The translations under genes were made by a program, and so were the position numbers. Below, in pieces: positions 23,601 through 34,388 of a stretch of 64,000 nt of DNA. The stretch lies in the NCBI RefSeq assembly GCF_026914265.1, contig NC_069126.1, positions 28,291,354 through 28,355,353 of the forward strand, read 5' to 3'. A model generated the notes under the pieces. It saw only the letters and a list, made by a program, of their open reading frames with translations. It ran no database searches and was not told where the DNA came from. Positions within the stretch are counted from its first letter, which is position 1, and every line of letters starts with the position of its first letter. Source of the DNA: Mya arenaria. Lineage: Eukaryota > Mollusca > Bivalvia > Myida > Myidae.

Positions 23601-24620
23601 ACCTTCATTAGTAACTTTTGCCCGTTTTTTTTAAATGCATGCTGTTTTGACAACATCTAGTTAATATGTTTATGGGAAAAGTAGATTCACGAAATTATTT
23701 AGACTACATTGATTCATTATGACTTACTTATTTGATAATGAGATAAGCTAGGGTCTAATTATGCAAACACATTGTCTGCTCATAAAGCACCAATCACACA
23801 GGGCAGTATTGGGAGCTATGCTAAAAAGCCTAGATGAAACACTTTGATACACAGCATTGATTAAGCATGTCATTTGTGTAAACCCAGATGGTTATGTCAT
23901 TAACTGGCGCGAGAAGTAAGTGGATTGAATAGTGGCTCAGTCTGCGAAATAACCCATGTGCCCGATGCCCGGGGCAAGTAAAAATCCCGCCGGGCAAGTA
24001 AAAAATCGTATTTGCTTGCCCGATCGGGCAAGTGAAAAAAGAGAACGAAATCGTTTATCCGAAAATCAACAAACAAAGTAAATACTCTAAATTTGATGAC
24101 GTATTACTCGACTTTGTAAAAGTCGCTAAATTTGATGACGTTTTACGCGGTCTGTATCGACTGGTACACTTACTCCGCAGTCCGAATCAATAGACGCTTA
24201 TAACTATGCGTATAAAATTGAAAGCCGATTGGACGCTTGATTTAAACCAGTCCGATGCAAGCGTTTCAAAGACAACTCTGATGTGATCTTTGCTTATATT
24301 TTATTTGAAATTTATTCGGGCAAGTGAAAATTGGTCCGGGCAAGTTAAAATTGCCAGGGAGATGCCCGAAAGGGCAAGTTCATCTGAAAAGTTATTTCGC
24401 AGACTGTAGTTATATATATGATTTAAAGTGTAACGATATTCCTGGCTTGGTGATTTATTCATGTTATTTAACCTTTATCTTTTGTCCAGCTTAAATCCTC
24501 TCTTGCATTTCAGCCAGGAACTTTCAGCGTTTAACAGAGGAGCAAGGCCAACTCCTAAGAAAATGTCGAAGTGTTCAACATTACTATGAGACGGGAACTG
24601 AAGATGATAGACTGTATTAA
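20687..24620 (+). CDS. small two-exon gene, 40-aa product, unknown
   Basis: Exon 1 CDS is 20687-20702 (MAACR plus one nucleotide), ending at the consensus donor CGAG/GTAAGT. Exon 2 CDS is 24514-24620, after the acceptor CTCTTGCATTTCAG. The join is in phase and gives a 40-residue basic, probably helical peptide (ARNFQRLTEEQGQLLRKCRS, then VQHYYETGTEDDRLY). There is no signal peptide or membrane segment. An AATAAA follows 46 nt after the stop, closing a coherent short gene. The NRF1/YY1 promoter suggests broad, possibly mitochondrial or nuclear housekeeping use (inference). I do not recognise the protein. Additional internal exons in the 3.8-kb intron cannot be excluded. Confidence 0.6.
21255..22735. 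repeat. tandem duplication of ~0.75 kb unit
   Basis: Unit 1 (about 21,255-21,935) and unit 2 (about 22,055-22,715) share ordered phrases: TTCACGTACAA, GTGGGTAGTT(G/A)TTCCGAT, AAGAAATATTACCAGATAAT, CACCTGCAAGGCT, GGCCATGGCC, TTGTTTTAATGCAT, CAATTTCAATATTTTT and GTCTATTATTTTAGACTAG. Neither unit keeps an open frame. Both lie within the intron of the small gene. Confidence 0.85.
21981..22076. repeat. triple 30-bp repeat in alternating orientation
   Basis: A 30-mer beginning ATATTGACCACTATAATTAT occurs at 21981-22010, as its exact reverse complement at 22014-22043, and again forward at 22047-22076. The spacers are only 3 nt (TAT and TTG). Each neighbouring pair forms a perfect 30-bp hairpin. It sits at the junction between the two tandem units. 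Confidence 0.95.
23290..23395. repeat. inverted copy of the tandem-unit border sequence
   Basis: Contains AGCCCTGCACTGGTAAAATG, the reverse complement of the phrase at the end of unit 1 (about 21,950), and GCTCAAATTCTGAATTTTAT, the reverse complement of sequence before unit 1 (about 21,225). It suggests a dispersed element whose ends border the duplication. Confidence 0.65.
23938..24406. mobile_element. MITE-like element, 16-bp perfect terminal repeats
   Basis: CAGTCTGCGAAATAAC at 23938-23953 is the exact reverse complement of 24391-24406. The 469-bp interior is rich in GGGCAAGTAAAA or GGGCAAGTGAAA phrases in both orientations and has no open frame. No clear target-site duplication was found. 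It is probably a non-autonomous DNA transposon. Confidence 0.75.
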
Positions 24621-24665
24621 TTCAATCAAAAGCCACAAGTGTTTGAATTCTCTGAAGTGGAATTA

Positions 24666-24671
24666 AATAAA
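24666..24671 (+). promoter_or_regulatory. poly(A) signal of the 40-aa gene
   Basis: An AATAAA hexamer lies 46 nt past the TAA stop codon. Confidence 0.5.
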
Positions 24672-24699
24672 AAGCACATTACACAGTTGGATAACGACA

Positions 24700-27080
24700 G
24701 ATTGCACACTGAAACAATAATAAGTGTTCAAAGTGCTAGTACATCTTGTACATAGTGTCAAGGTGTCCAAGCATGTCTCTGTAAGCCAATGGTTCACTGC
24801 ATATGAGGTTATTTTATATCTTACAGTGGATTGCAGCAAAAGGCCAGAGGAAAATATGTTTTGATACTCATCCGTATTTTGAAGAAGAAAAATGGGGCTG
24901 AATGGCATGTTGTTTTTTTTTATTTGACGGGCGGGCTGGGATGAGAATCTAAAATATTTTTTCTCTGGCTTAAGGCTTTATTCTTAGTATGTATCTATTA
25001 TGTCATCATGATGAAGTCATCGTTACTATTCTACATTGTTAAAAATTAGATTCAATCATTATTAGATTTCCGGAGGTTTTGAAGAGCATATTTTTAACAG
25101 CCAATGGGATCATAAGCACATTTCGAGTGTTACATGACCCAGCCTTTTTATCAAAAGTTGCTCAGAGTTCATTTTTGTGTGTCAGAGTAATAGGCCTTGG
25201 AAACTTCAAAATGGCTGAAAAGGCTTGTCCAAGCACTTTATTTTCGCTTGCACTGTTTATCATCTAGGTTAATAAATATAATTTCAGTTGATTTGCAGAA
25301 AGTTTACCAGGATAAGAATTTGTCGATTGTTTCTATACAATAATAATTTCAATAAATTAACTTTATTTTCAAACAGTTTTGACACAATGACCACAATGAA
25401 TTTATATTTTGTCACAACTAAAACTGGGACCAAGGTCTACTGCATTGTAAATGAAAAATAGAATTTAACAAAATGGGTATGTCATGTACAACACTGATAC
25501 AATGTTCTCAGTAGTGGTGACATTATGTCATAATAATTTTTGTCACAAATAGATTTTTAGAGTTGCCGATTGTTTTATTCAAACAGTAATTTCTCATTTG
25601 AATTTTATGGAGAAGTGTATTTTATACACATTCACAGTTAATGTGTAATTTCATGGTGTCAGTCATTGGTTTGCAGTTCATGTTACTTTGTAGTTTCTCA
25701 CTTGTATTTTGTGACATATTCTTGACATGTAAAGATGGCAAATGTATGTGATGAATGTGAGAGATTAACATTGTTCATTGCACAATGTATTCACATATGT
25801 GCTTGTTAACCTCGTTCACTATTTTATTTCCCTCTGCATGTAACCAAAAATGACTTGTATATAAAATGTCCATGATTTATTTAAAATTCCATAATCATGG
25901 CAACTCGACTCAGTCTCTGCAATATTCAAGTGTAGATCAAGGGGCAATCCCCTGGCATTATTAATTATTAAAATATTTAATTTTACTCGTTTTAATCTTC
26001 GAAAAAAGGTGAGGGCTCGCTCCAAGGCGCTTCTTGTTTGTTTGTTTTTAGATTATTTTTGCTCTGAAGCAAAATGATGACCCCCAATTCTTTTGCTTAT
26101 ATTTTTTAATGAAATGTATAAAATACATGTACTTCAACGTGAAATAAATTTGCCTTAAAAGGATGCTTTGTTTTACACTGATGGTGAACAAAAAGTTCCT
26201 TCACGGAGTTCCACCTACAGAATGGAATGTATACAATGTATTGAGCGATCTATATAATGGACTTGAGGAACAAAATACTACGTCATTATCTTGATGAAAC
26301 CCTGAAGTGGCTTTAAGGGGGATCCGCTGCTGGGAATTGGCTCTTTGTGCTCTAAATGGTAGCCAAAAAGTTATACTATAAGCCAGTGGCCAACACAGTT
26401 CGGGTAACCGTTTAATATTGTGGTCAGTTTGAAACGTTACGTGTGAAATAATGAAGATTTACATTAACAAGAGGACACATTTCAAAACCAAAATAAATTT
26501 AGACGTTTTTTATGAAGTATATTTTTACTCTAGCACCGCTTATTAGCAGCCAACCTACAAGTCCGAGTTTCCGAATGACAAATATGTCAAATTCTCTTAC
26601 TCAGTTATTTCCCTTGACAATTATATCCGATTTCTTTTGCATCATCGCTTTTAGATTTGACAGCCAACAAATTATACGCAATGTGAATAATAAGATGAAA
26701 ATAAGCTCCATGGGTACACATAGGTATAAATAAAGGAAGAAACATAAACTTAGGCAAAACTATGCAGGTATCATTTTTAGTTTTAATTTTATTTCCGTCG
26801 GCTGTGTTTGGTTAGAATAAGGCAAAGGCCGATCAAGGGTTAAGTACAAAGCTCGTCTTTGTTAATTGTGATTAAGTTGATGAAAAAAACACCACTGGAA
26901 CACGTGTTACATGTCTATCCGGTCTCCGGACAGATGAACAGTTGGTTAAATCGAAGTCTCGATGTCAAAGTAGTCTGATAGTCCGCCGATACAAAAGAGA
27001 AAACGATTTTAGACTCCTGGCGTCTATCATTTACCATTCCAAATGACATTAATGGTGCCGCTTGTTTTTACAATTTGTTT
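24700..27080. other. intergenic, nothing firm
   Basis: AT-rich. A minus-strand open frame at 25,819-26,025 reads LPLDLHLNIAETESSCHDYG and looks somewhat protein-like. It lacks a supported start or splice site and may be part of an interspersed repeat. No gene is called. Confidence 0.4.
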
Positions 27081-27089
27081 ACGAGGTTG

Positions 27090-27290
27090 TGCGTACGCAA
27101 ACTAATTAAACCCCAGTAAAATTACATTTTGCTGAAGTTCCAAAGTTTTAACCCAACAATCCTTGATAAACAGTCCCCTACTATTATACATTATATATGT
27201 TGTGTGTCGTTTGTGCATGTTTGTGTTGTTTTTCTGTGTTTCTGGCTTTAACCCTATGTCATTATGTTTAAACTTTCGACTACTGAACTT
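27090..27290 (+). repeat. dispersed repeat, copy 2
   Basis: Same ordered phrases as 18,845-19,085: CCCCAGTAAAATTACATTTT, AACAATCCTTGATAAACAGT, TTTGTGTTGTTTTTCTGTGT and ATGTTTAAACT. Confidence 0.6.
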
Positions 27291-27479
27291 GTATCTGTAC
27301 TTTCAAGTCAGTATTAATATACATTAATGTAGAAATGTTTGCTATGCACCTTTTAAGTCTCAAAATGCGTTTGATATAAGAGCAATAATCAACGATATCA
27401 CGGCATTGTTCCCAGGTTTGAAGTATTAGTTTAGTTTATTTACTTATTTTTGTTTGCAACGATTGTGAAACAAAGTTGG

Positions 27480-27636
27480 TACGATTAATCACTCAAGTTG
27501 TTACGCGATAGTGTGGTGTTGTGTTGTGCGGGAAACCTGAGTGCCAAGAGAAATACCACTAGTCCAGCTTGGTGACCACAAACCAAACCAACATGCGCCC
27601 AGGCTGGGAACCAAACCCGGGAGTGCGTTAACCGAA
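27480..27636 (-). mobile_element. SINE-like relic
   Basis: On the minus strand the order is CTCCCGGGTTTGGTTCCCAG (B-box-like), then GGTTTGTGGTCACCAAGCTG, ACTAGTGG, and CACTCAGGTTTCCCGCACAA. This resembles the conserved central domain of tRNA-derived SINEs that are widespread in molluscs and other animals. Assignment is by eye. A MITE abuts it on the right. Confidence 0.55.
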
Positions 27637-27640
27637 CAAC

Positions 27641-27920
27641 CTTAAAGGCCTAGTTTAAGCCTTCTATAAGTGCCCCCCCCCTCCAAGTACCCAACCTCTG
27701 TTGATCTTAATCTTAATGCCTAATTGGCTTATCAGATCTCCAATCTGAGTATCCTGTTGCGCAGTTTTCATTGTTTTATTATAAAAATTGACCCTAAATG
27801 GCCCTGAGCCAATAAACCAATGCACATGATATTGGCCCCTACTGTGGAACCAGTGTGATCAGTAGGAGATGCACAGCAGGGGATTATCATGCCAAACATT
27901 CCTTAAACTAGGCCTTTAAG
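27641..27920. mobile_element. MITE with 19-bp perfect terminal inverted repeats
   Basis: CTTAAAGGCCTAGTTTAAG (27641-27659) is the exact reverse complement of 27902-27920. The element is 280 bp with no open frame. No convincing target-site duplication was found at the ends. Confidence 0.8.
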
Positions 27921-28769
27921 AGCTAAAGAAAGCGGATTCTGACTGGCGCGGTTACACCGCCTCATGATTGAATTTTGACAAGTTTCCGTGACAGGAAACA
28001 AAACAACGCAGTCTGTTTAAATTTCATGGTGTGCGCTCTACCCACCCTCCGGGGCAAAACACGGATATTTTTAGAGTCATCAAACAATTCTGAAAATAAT
28101 GAAGCGGGAAGAAAAAAACCGTGTACAATAATGTGTCAAATGCAGCATAATACTTGTTCAAAGTCGTTAATGCCACACACAAAGTACACGAACGCAAAAT
28201 GTTATGGTTAGATGACATGAAGTAAAATCTGTATGATAAGGAATGGGCGGAGCTTACGAATGCTAAATAAATAATAATAATAAGAAGAAGAAGGAAACAA
28301 AAGGCCCAAGTGGGATAGATTGGGGTTTGCTCTGGAGGATGAACACTTGAGGTAAAATCCTCCTAGGGGTCAAAACTTCATGATGAGTGCTAGTAAACTC
28401 GAGAATTAATGTATGATTTAACACAACGATATTTTACCTCGGTGAGTAAACACGTATTCACTGATCATCAACGTTATGAGTTAAAACAAGTATTCACTAA
28501 TCATCAACATTATGAGGCAGTTGTGTGTAATATGCAAACGAGGAGATGACAGACACATGTCATACCATATATGGAGATGCCTCTAAATGATGTTGAAAAG
28601 TTGAAGAACAAACTATTGATGTTATTTGAATTCTCGACAGCAATTTACAATATATGCCCCATTTACGATATTAATTTGAAAGATGGTTGCTCTATCTTCA
28701 ACAGAAAGGGCAGACCTTGGTACGTCGGTGTAGCTCTATATAACTCACAAGTATAATATATAAACGCGT

Positions 28770-28831
28770 ATGTGTGTGTGTGTGTGTGTGTGCGTGTGTG
28801 TGTGTGTGTGTGTGCGTGTGCGTGTGTGTGA
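28770..28831. repeat. (GT)n microsatellite
   Basis: About 60 bp of TG/GT repeats with a few GC steps. Confidence 0.95.
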
Positions 28832-28932
28832 ACTTTACCATACTGATAGAAAATGAATAGAAGGTTATATTATATAAAGATGAAGATAATGTGTTATTAC
28901 TTCTCTATGTGAAAATAAATGAGAAAAAAAAA

Positions 28933-28998
28933 TCTTCATCATCATCATCATCGAAATCGTCGTCGTCGTCAATGTCGTTGTCATCGTCATCACCACTG
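28933..28998. repeat. (TCA/TCG)n trinucleotide run
   Basis: TCATCATCATCATCATCG, then TCGTCGTCGTCGTCA, then mixed TCG and TCA triplets. Confidence 0.85.
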
Positions 28999-29189
28999 AT
29001 ATTATATTTTGTTTCAGAGCTTGTCTCAAGTATCAACTTTTAAGAATCTTTATCTTATCAGTAAGATATACTTATTGTATCATCCGTACCCACACCGTAC
29101 CGAATATTTACTGAAACAAAGACTTCACCAACGCGAATGTCTGTTTAAAGGTTATGGACGATGTGTCTTCAAAGTTTGTTTATATTCAG

Positions 29190-29345
29190 GGAAGCGGTTG
29201 AATTCTACAATAACATGCCGGACTCAATTAAAGAAGGAAAATATACACATATGTCTTGCAAGGCCTTCAATTCCAGATTGGAGTCTAAACTCAACTTAAC
29301 GTACAATTCAACAACTTGCAATGCAAGCAACAGCTTTTCCAAAAT
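29190..29345 (+). pseudogene. broken copy of receptor Ig3 exon
   Basis: After an acceptor-like TTTATATTCAG, the sequence aligns with receptor exon 5 (47404-47721, minus). Shared features include CCTACA/TCTACA ATAACA, the frame DSIKEGKYTHMSCKAFNSR against DSIKEGKHAHISCQTFNAR, and YNSTTCNASNSFSK against YNSSSYNTSNIYSK. One T is missing near the start (ACATGCCGG instead of ACATTGCCGG), and similarity stops at about 29,345, halfway through the domain. It is an orphan, inverted exon relic. Confidence 0.8.
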
Positions 29346-29384
29346 TACATTACATTTATATTTTACATTACATTTATACAAGAA

Positions 29385-29568
29385 TCAACATGATGTCGGA
29401 ATACGTGCTTACATCGATCCACAAGACGGATCTACAGGAGCGGATACCGGAAGCTATGGCGTGAACAACAGCGCTTACCTGAGACTGGTGGTGGGACACA
29501 AAGTCAGACTTGGTGGCTGTAGTTCAGCCAATCACTTCGACACACAATCTTCCTTCAGTGGCCTTTGA
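29385..29568 (+). pseudogene. C1q-like C-terminal fragment
   Basis: An open frame directly after the Ig3 relic reads GIRAYIDPQDGSTGADTGSY, then NNSAYLRLVVGHKVRLGGCS, and ends SSFSGL before a TGA. The last strands resemble the end of the gC1q fold (hydrophobic Gly-Asp/His-x-Val strand, then SxFSG). C1q-domain genes are greatly expanded in bivalves. No upstream half of the domain and no convincing acceptor were found, so it is a fragment. The family call is by pattern only. Confidence 0.45.
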
Positions 29569-31825
29569 TCAAAGCTGACTAAATACTTTGTGTGAAAGAT
29601 GTTGTGTTTATCTGTATAAAATACATAACATACTATACATGTGCTTATAATAAAGCCGTATTAACAGTGATCTAAATATTACTGATAACCAAACAAATAA
29701 TTTTATTGTGCAACATGTGCTAAAGATTCAAGTTTTTCGTCACAATGTACAAAGATAGAATCGCGCTCGCATTACTTGAACAACAGGCATAGGCGTTTAT
29801 ACGACATTATGCCGTATAGTTCAATTAACGTTTCATTGAGTGTTTATACCTTATTCCCTGATTAAATTGTGTCTAAAGGTTTTACATAACCATTTGTTCA
29901 GAAGTGTTCAATTTATCAATATTAAATAAATCTAAAATTATGACTGTATAAAATCCGCACAGAAAAAATGATTTTATAGACAAACTAGTATGCTACTGCT
30001 ACAAATAATGTAAGAAAAACACAGGAGTTATCCTATTTTGTTTTGAATACATCTCGCAGGCAAGTATTTTAAAAGCTTTGTTCAGTTCAAGTCACTTGCT
30101 TTAATAGAGCCTTGCTATTTAAATAAATCTTGAAGCAATTTAAACTTTAACAGTATTCCACACGAACTCGAACACGAGCAGGAAGAAGGCGTTTCGCAAC
30201 CTCGCATTTATTGCGATAACTTGAAACAAAAATCCACACGAACTCGAACGAAGAACGAAGAAGGAAGCATTTTGTAACTCCTCAAATATTGCATAAGCTA
30301 CGTACATCTAAATTGAGGGAAACTACGAATGAACTTCAAGTCATAATTCAGGAAAATAATAGCATTTGTGTCATACCTGTTTTATTTCCGAGTATAATAT
30401 TGCATGATTTAAATAAAAAATAAAATGGATACGGAATATCAGTTCATATTTTATGCAATCTAATGACATTTTAATTGATTTAACATTTTATAATAAAAGT
30501 TAAAGAAACGTTTGTTTCTGTTAGATATTGATTACATTTCAACACGTGAACAACGAAATCAAAGCTCTGCTCATTTGATGAAATCGAATAGGCGCTATAT
30601 CACTGAACTTAACACTTTTTAAAATTCACTTACTAAAACAAAAGAAGCTGCATACAGGCTAACACCACCATTGTACTTTGAGCATTTGAAAACATATCTA
30701 TCACTCATACAAACCGAGAATTATTACACATCGGCAATACATATGACGTAAGGACGTCTTCAAATATAAGTTCTTCCATTGGGAAGCAATCTATACAGTG
30801 ATGTACCGTATTGTCAAAATTAATTTCATTTAAGTTTCGCATCTTTGTAATAATCTCAATACTACTCAATCATCTATGTTACACCCTGCTACAATAAACA
30901 CTCCGGTACAACATATTCGGAAAAGAAAAACATATGTTTTGATTTTCTCGCAAAATCTGGCTTCATTCTAGTTCACAAAGAATATTTGTTGTTTAACTGG
31001 GGAATCAACCAATACACAGTATAAAGCCATATTCTCGTAGTTATCTTACTTATATCTTTAAATAGAATTATGATCAAAATGCTCTTAAGTAATAAATGTT
31101 ATTTCTCTTTTAATATATGATCGAGAAATCACGCTTTATAAAGAAAAAATGTTTAAAACATTAAAACTTATTATTTCATATTTAAATTTGTATATTGGTT
31201 CCACTGACTCTTAGATAAATATTTGATAAATTATTTAAATGAGAATGTAATCCTGAAGCACTGGTAAGAGTAATTGTACAAATAATTGTACAAATAATAA
31301 ACAACGGTTAGTCAGCATTTTGGAAAACGTCGAGAATGAAAGACGCTATCAATCCTATCGAGATTGATTGTATCTAAACAAACTCCGAGATCTTCAAATC
31401 TTCTTGAAACAATGTTGGCCAAAGAACAGCACTTGGACCATTTCTGAACAAGTAACATTCCATGCGCAGTACATGCGCATGATAGAAAATAACTCTTTTA
31501 ACTTGATCGAACTAAATATACCAATGAACCTTCTTCTGTATGAATGAATCAACTGATTTAGTTTTAAAATCGTAAGTTATTGAATTGAGCCTCCGTGATT
31601 TTCAGATTACCTTAGTTAGCAAATCTGTCAATTGTAAACGGTCCTTATATCCCATTCATATAAACGTAGCTGAAAACGTGAGGAATTAATCAGCATTCAT
31701 TTACTTACTATTATCATTGGCTGCATGGTTTAAATCCGTGGTTATAAAACTATGTAAATTAAATCAGAATCGTCTCTTAGACATGCAATTCCGGTCTATT
31801 TGTGTTATGCATTGTACGGTCCAAA

Positions 31826-32230
31826 CTATCCCTTGAACACTTTTCTATTTACAGAAATCTCGCCATTAAAAGCACTTTTAACCGACAATATATAAAAAGC
31901 TTTACCAGGCCACTTTGATAGATTTATATCAATAATAATATGACAAGAATTAGAAAGGTGTACAGTTGAAATGTTTAAATAACTGCTGCTGCTGGTGTTA
32001 GAAATGATAGGAACCGTAGGGCCGAAACGATCCCGCTTGCCCGTCGCCATGATCTTCGATGTGAAGACGGGTCTTGATGCACCGGAAGGATGACTCGGGT
32101 TGACGATGATTTCCGCAGGTGCCGCTCTTCACTTTTTTATAATCCCTGTAGGTTCCTTCAGTCTCTTAACAGCGATACATAACAGAGTCGCTGCCACGTG
32201 GTGTGTTTGGCTACTTGACGCGTGGTATTT
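31826..32230 (-). other. GC-richer conserved segment, possible 5' exon (copy 1)
   Basis: A GC-richer patch in AT-rich DNA, also present at 58,063-58,330. On the minus strand it holds CCACGTGG (E-box) and then an ATG with fair context, reading MATGKRDRFGPTVPI. Upstream in frame this copy has a TGA where copy 2 has TTA. It may be a promoter with first exon, or a relic. No downstream exon was found and the family is not recognised. Confidence 0.3.
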
Positions 32231-34388
32231 CCGGCGTCATGCAAATATACTCCGACTGGAAAGATAGGCCTAATGAACTTGCTAAAAGCTCCCTATTGCT
32301 GAATTCCAGCTGCTCGTTGGCATGAATTGCCACAAAATCAAGTGACATTTTCACATGTATAAGAGTAAATCTATCAAAAATATCAATTCTACAAAAAATT
32401 ACTGAACTTAAGATTTGACAATTTTGAATACGATGTTTATTTTATCCCGTTCCGAATGACCAATTCAATAGAAATGATCCGCGAGGAAACCTTATTTACG
32501 CACGAATAACCAATGAAGTTATAATCCTTTACCGCAGAGATTATGAATACATACATTTATCAAAATGTTCATGTTACATTAAAAAACCTTTTAATATCAA
32601 TGAACATAATTGTAAGTGGCTGTTGCTGATTTTGTCCTTTCTACTATCCTGACCGACTGAACGCTCTTCCTACTGTTTATATTTTCTTATCTCTCGGGAC
32701 TTTTAAGTTTTCGTCAAGTATGGTTTTGAGAGTCTTGAATCCGTGATACCTCTATAACTGATGCTAGGGACACAAGAAACAAATATTAATTAGATATGGT
32801 TAATCGGATCAAATTCTTATATATCTCTTAAAGACGTGTTAAGCCATTCGATCAGGGCATATGGATTTGCGTCCCCTCAGCTTTAAACAGTAATACTTTC
32901 ATCAAATGACCTAGCTATAGAGTAAACAGAAGAAACAAAAATTAACTGCTTGTCTGCAAACGGAAAAGGAAAGTAGGTTTTGCAAACAATCTTGATCATA
33001 TACACATTGTTCTGCTTTACATTCGGATATTGCTAACGGAATATGGCTGAAATCTTGTTTATGTGGTACGCAACAGTTAGTGGATTTAAGGGGTAATTGG
33101 GACTCAAGATTTGTAACATAATATAATATCAGTTTTATTTCATTATGTTATAAGTAAAAACTGAGGTGGAAATGTTTAAAATAAGGTTCAATATTAATAA
33201 GGGCTGAAAACCATATTCAAAACGTTACATAATGAAGAACTAGTGTGAACAAATAGTATTGAAATATAATTGCCCACAAATGTTGTTTTCATGTTATAAT
33301 CAAACAGTCAAGAACTTCAACAGTTTTTCACGTTCTTTTTTCTTCACACTCATTTTGTACTGTATTCTGAGCTAATATTTAAATCAAAATGCATTTCTTT
33401 AAACGTGCACATTTGTTATCTAAATCCAACTTCTATCCCTTGTAACAAATACGGTTGAGGTTTAAGCATTTTATTAGCGATAAAAATGAATGATAATATA
33501 ATATACATCTGCTTCTGTTTGGCAAAACGATCATAAATAGCATATCATAAATTTTAATGATCCGAAAAGTCACAAGATCAATATAGATGTTATTTTTGGT
33601 CAATTTTGTTCAATAATAATTAAGTTTCATTTTATACTATTCTCAAAACTGATGTTTAATTTACAAGACAATATTGTGTTTTTATGTTAATCTCTCAAAA
33701 TATCACAATTTATTTATTGTTATTGTTAGTAATATTTATGTGAATACTTTAAGGTTGGGGTAGTTATAAAAAGTAAATTGTATAAATAACAGAAACAAAT
33801 AGTCTTTAATTCAAAATGTTTCATTTAATCGTCAAAATGTGTATTTGTATATTAAATATGTCCCATAGAATACCAGCATTATAATTAAGTTTTTATTATT
33901 TTATGTGGAATTGTCTTCTTATTACAGACAATAGTGTGCTTTACAAAGAGTATAGTTAAGGCTTATTGTGTATTTGTATTTTACTGGTATCCAAAAGTTA
34001 ACCTTATTATATGTGTTCTGTCTCATGTGAGAACAGTGTTGTTCAGTTAAAAAACAAAACAATACAAGTGTTAATGTACGAGTTATCCTATTGTGATAAT
34101 TATCCCAAATATTTCTTAAAAATGAATCGACAACATGAGTCAAATATCGTAATAGAAGTCTAATTAAGGAGTTATACAATGCCGTATACAACTTTCATTG
34201 AAAGGTAACCATTCAGCTTATCTTAATTTCTGATAGTTCATTGTTTTACGGTCACTAATACACTAATATAAGATTCAATACTTCATAAGAATTTCATTAA
34301 AACATAATTAATGATAAAGGTCTCGGACACCCAGCAAACAAACTAGGTTCTGCGTTATGTGATACAAACAAAAGTTTAGGTAGATACA

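Noticed and set aside
25819..26025. Minus-strand frame containing LPLDLHLNIAETESSCHDYG
   Set aside because: Looks somewhat protein-like but has no supported start, splice sites or partner exons; could be part of an interspersed repeat.
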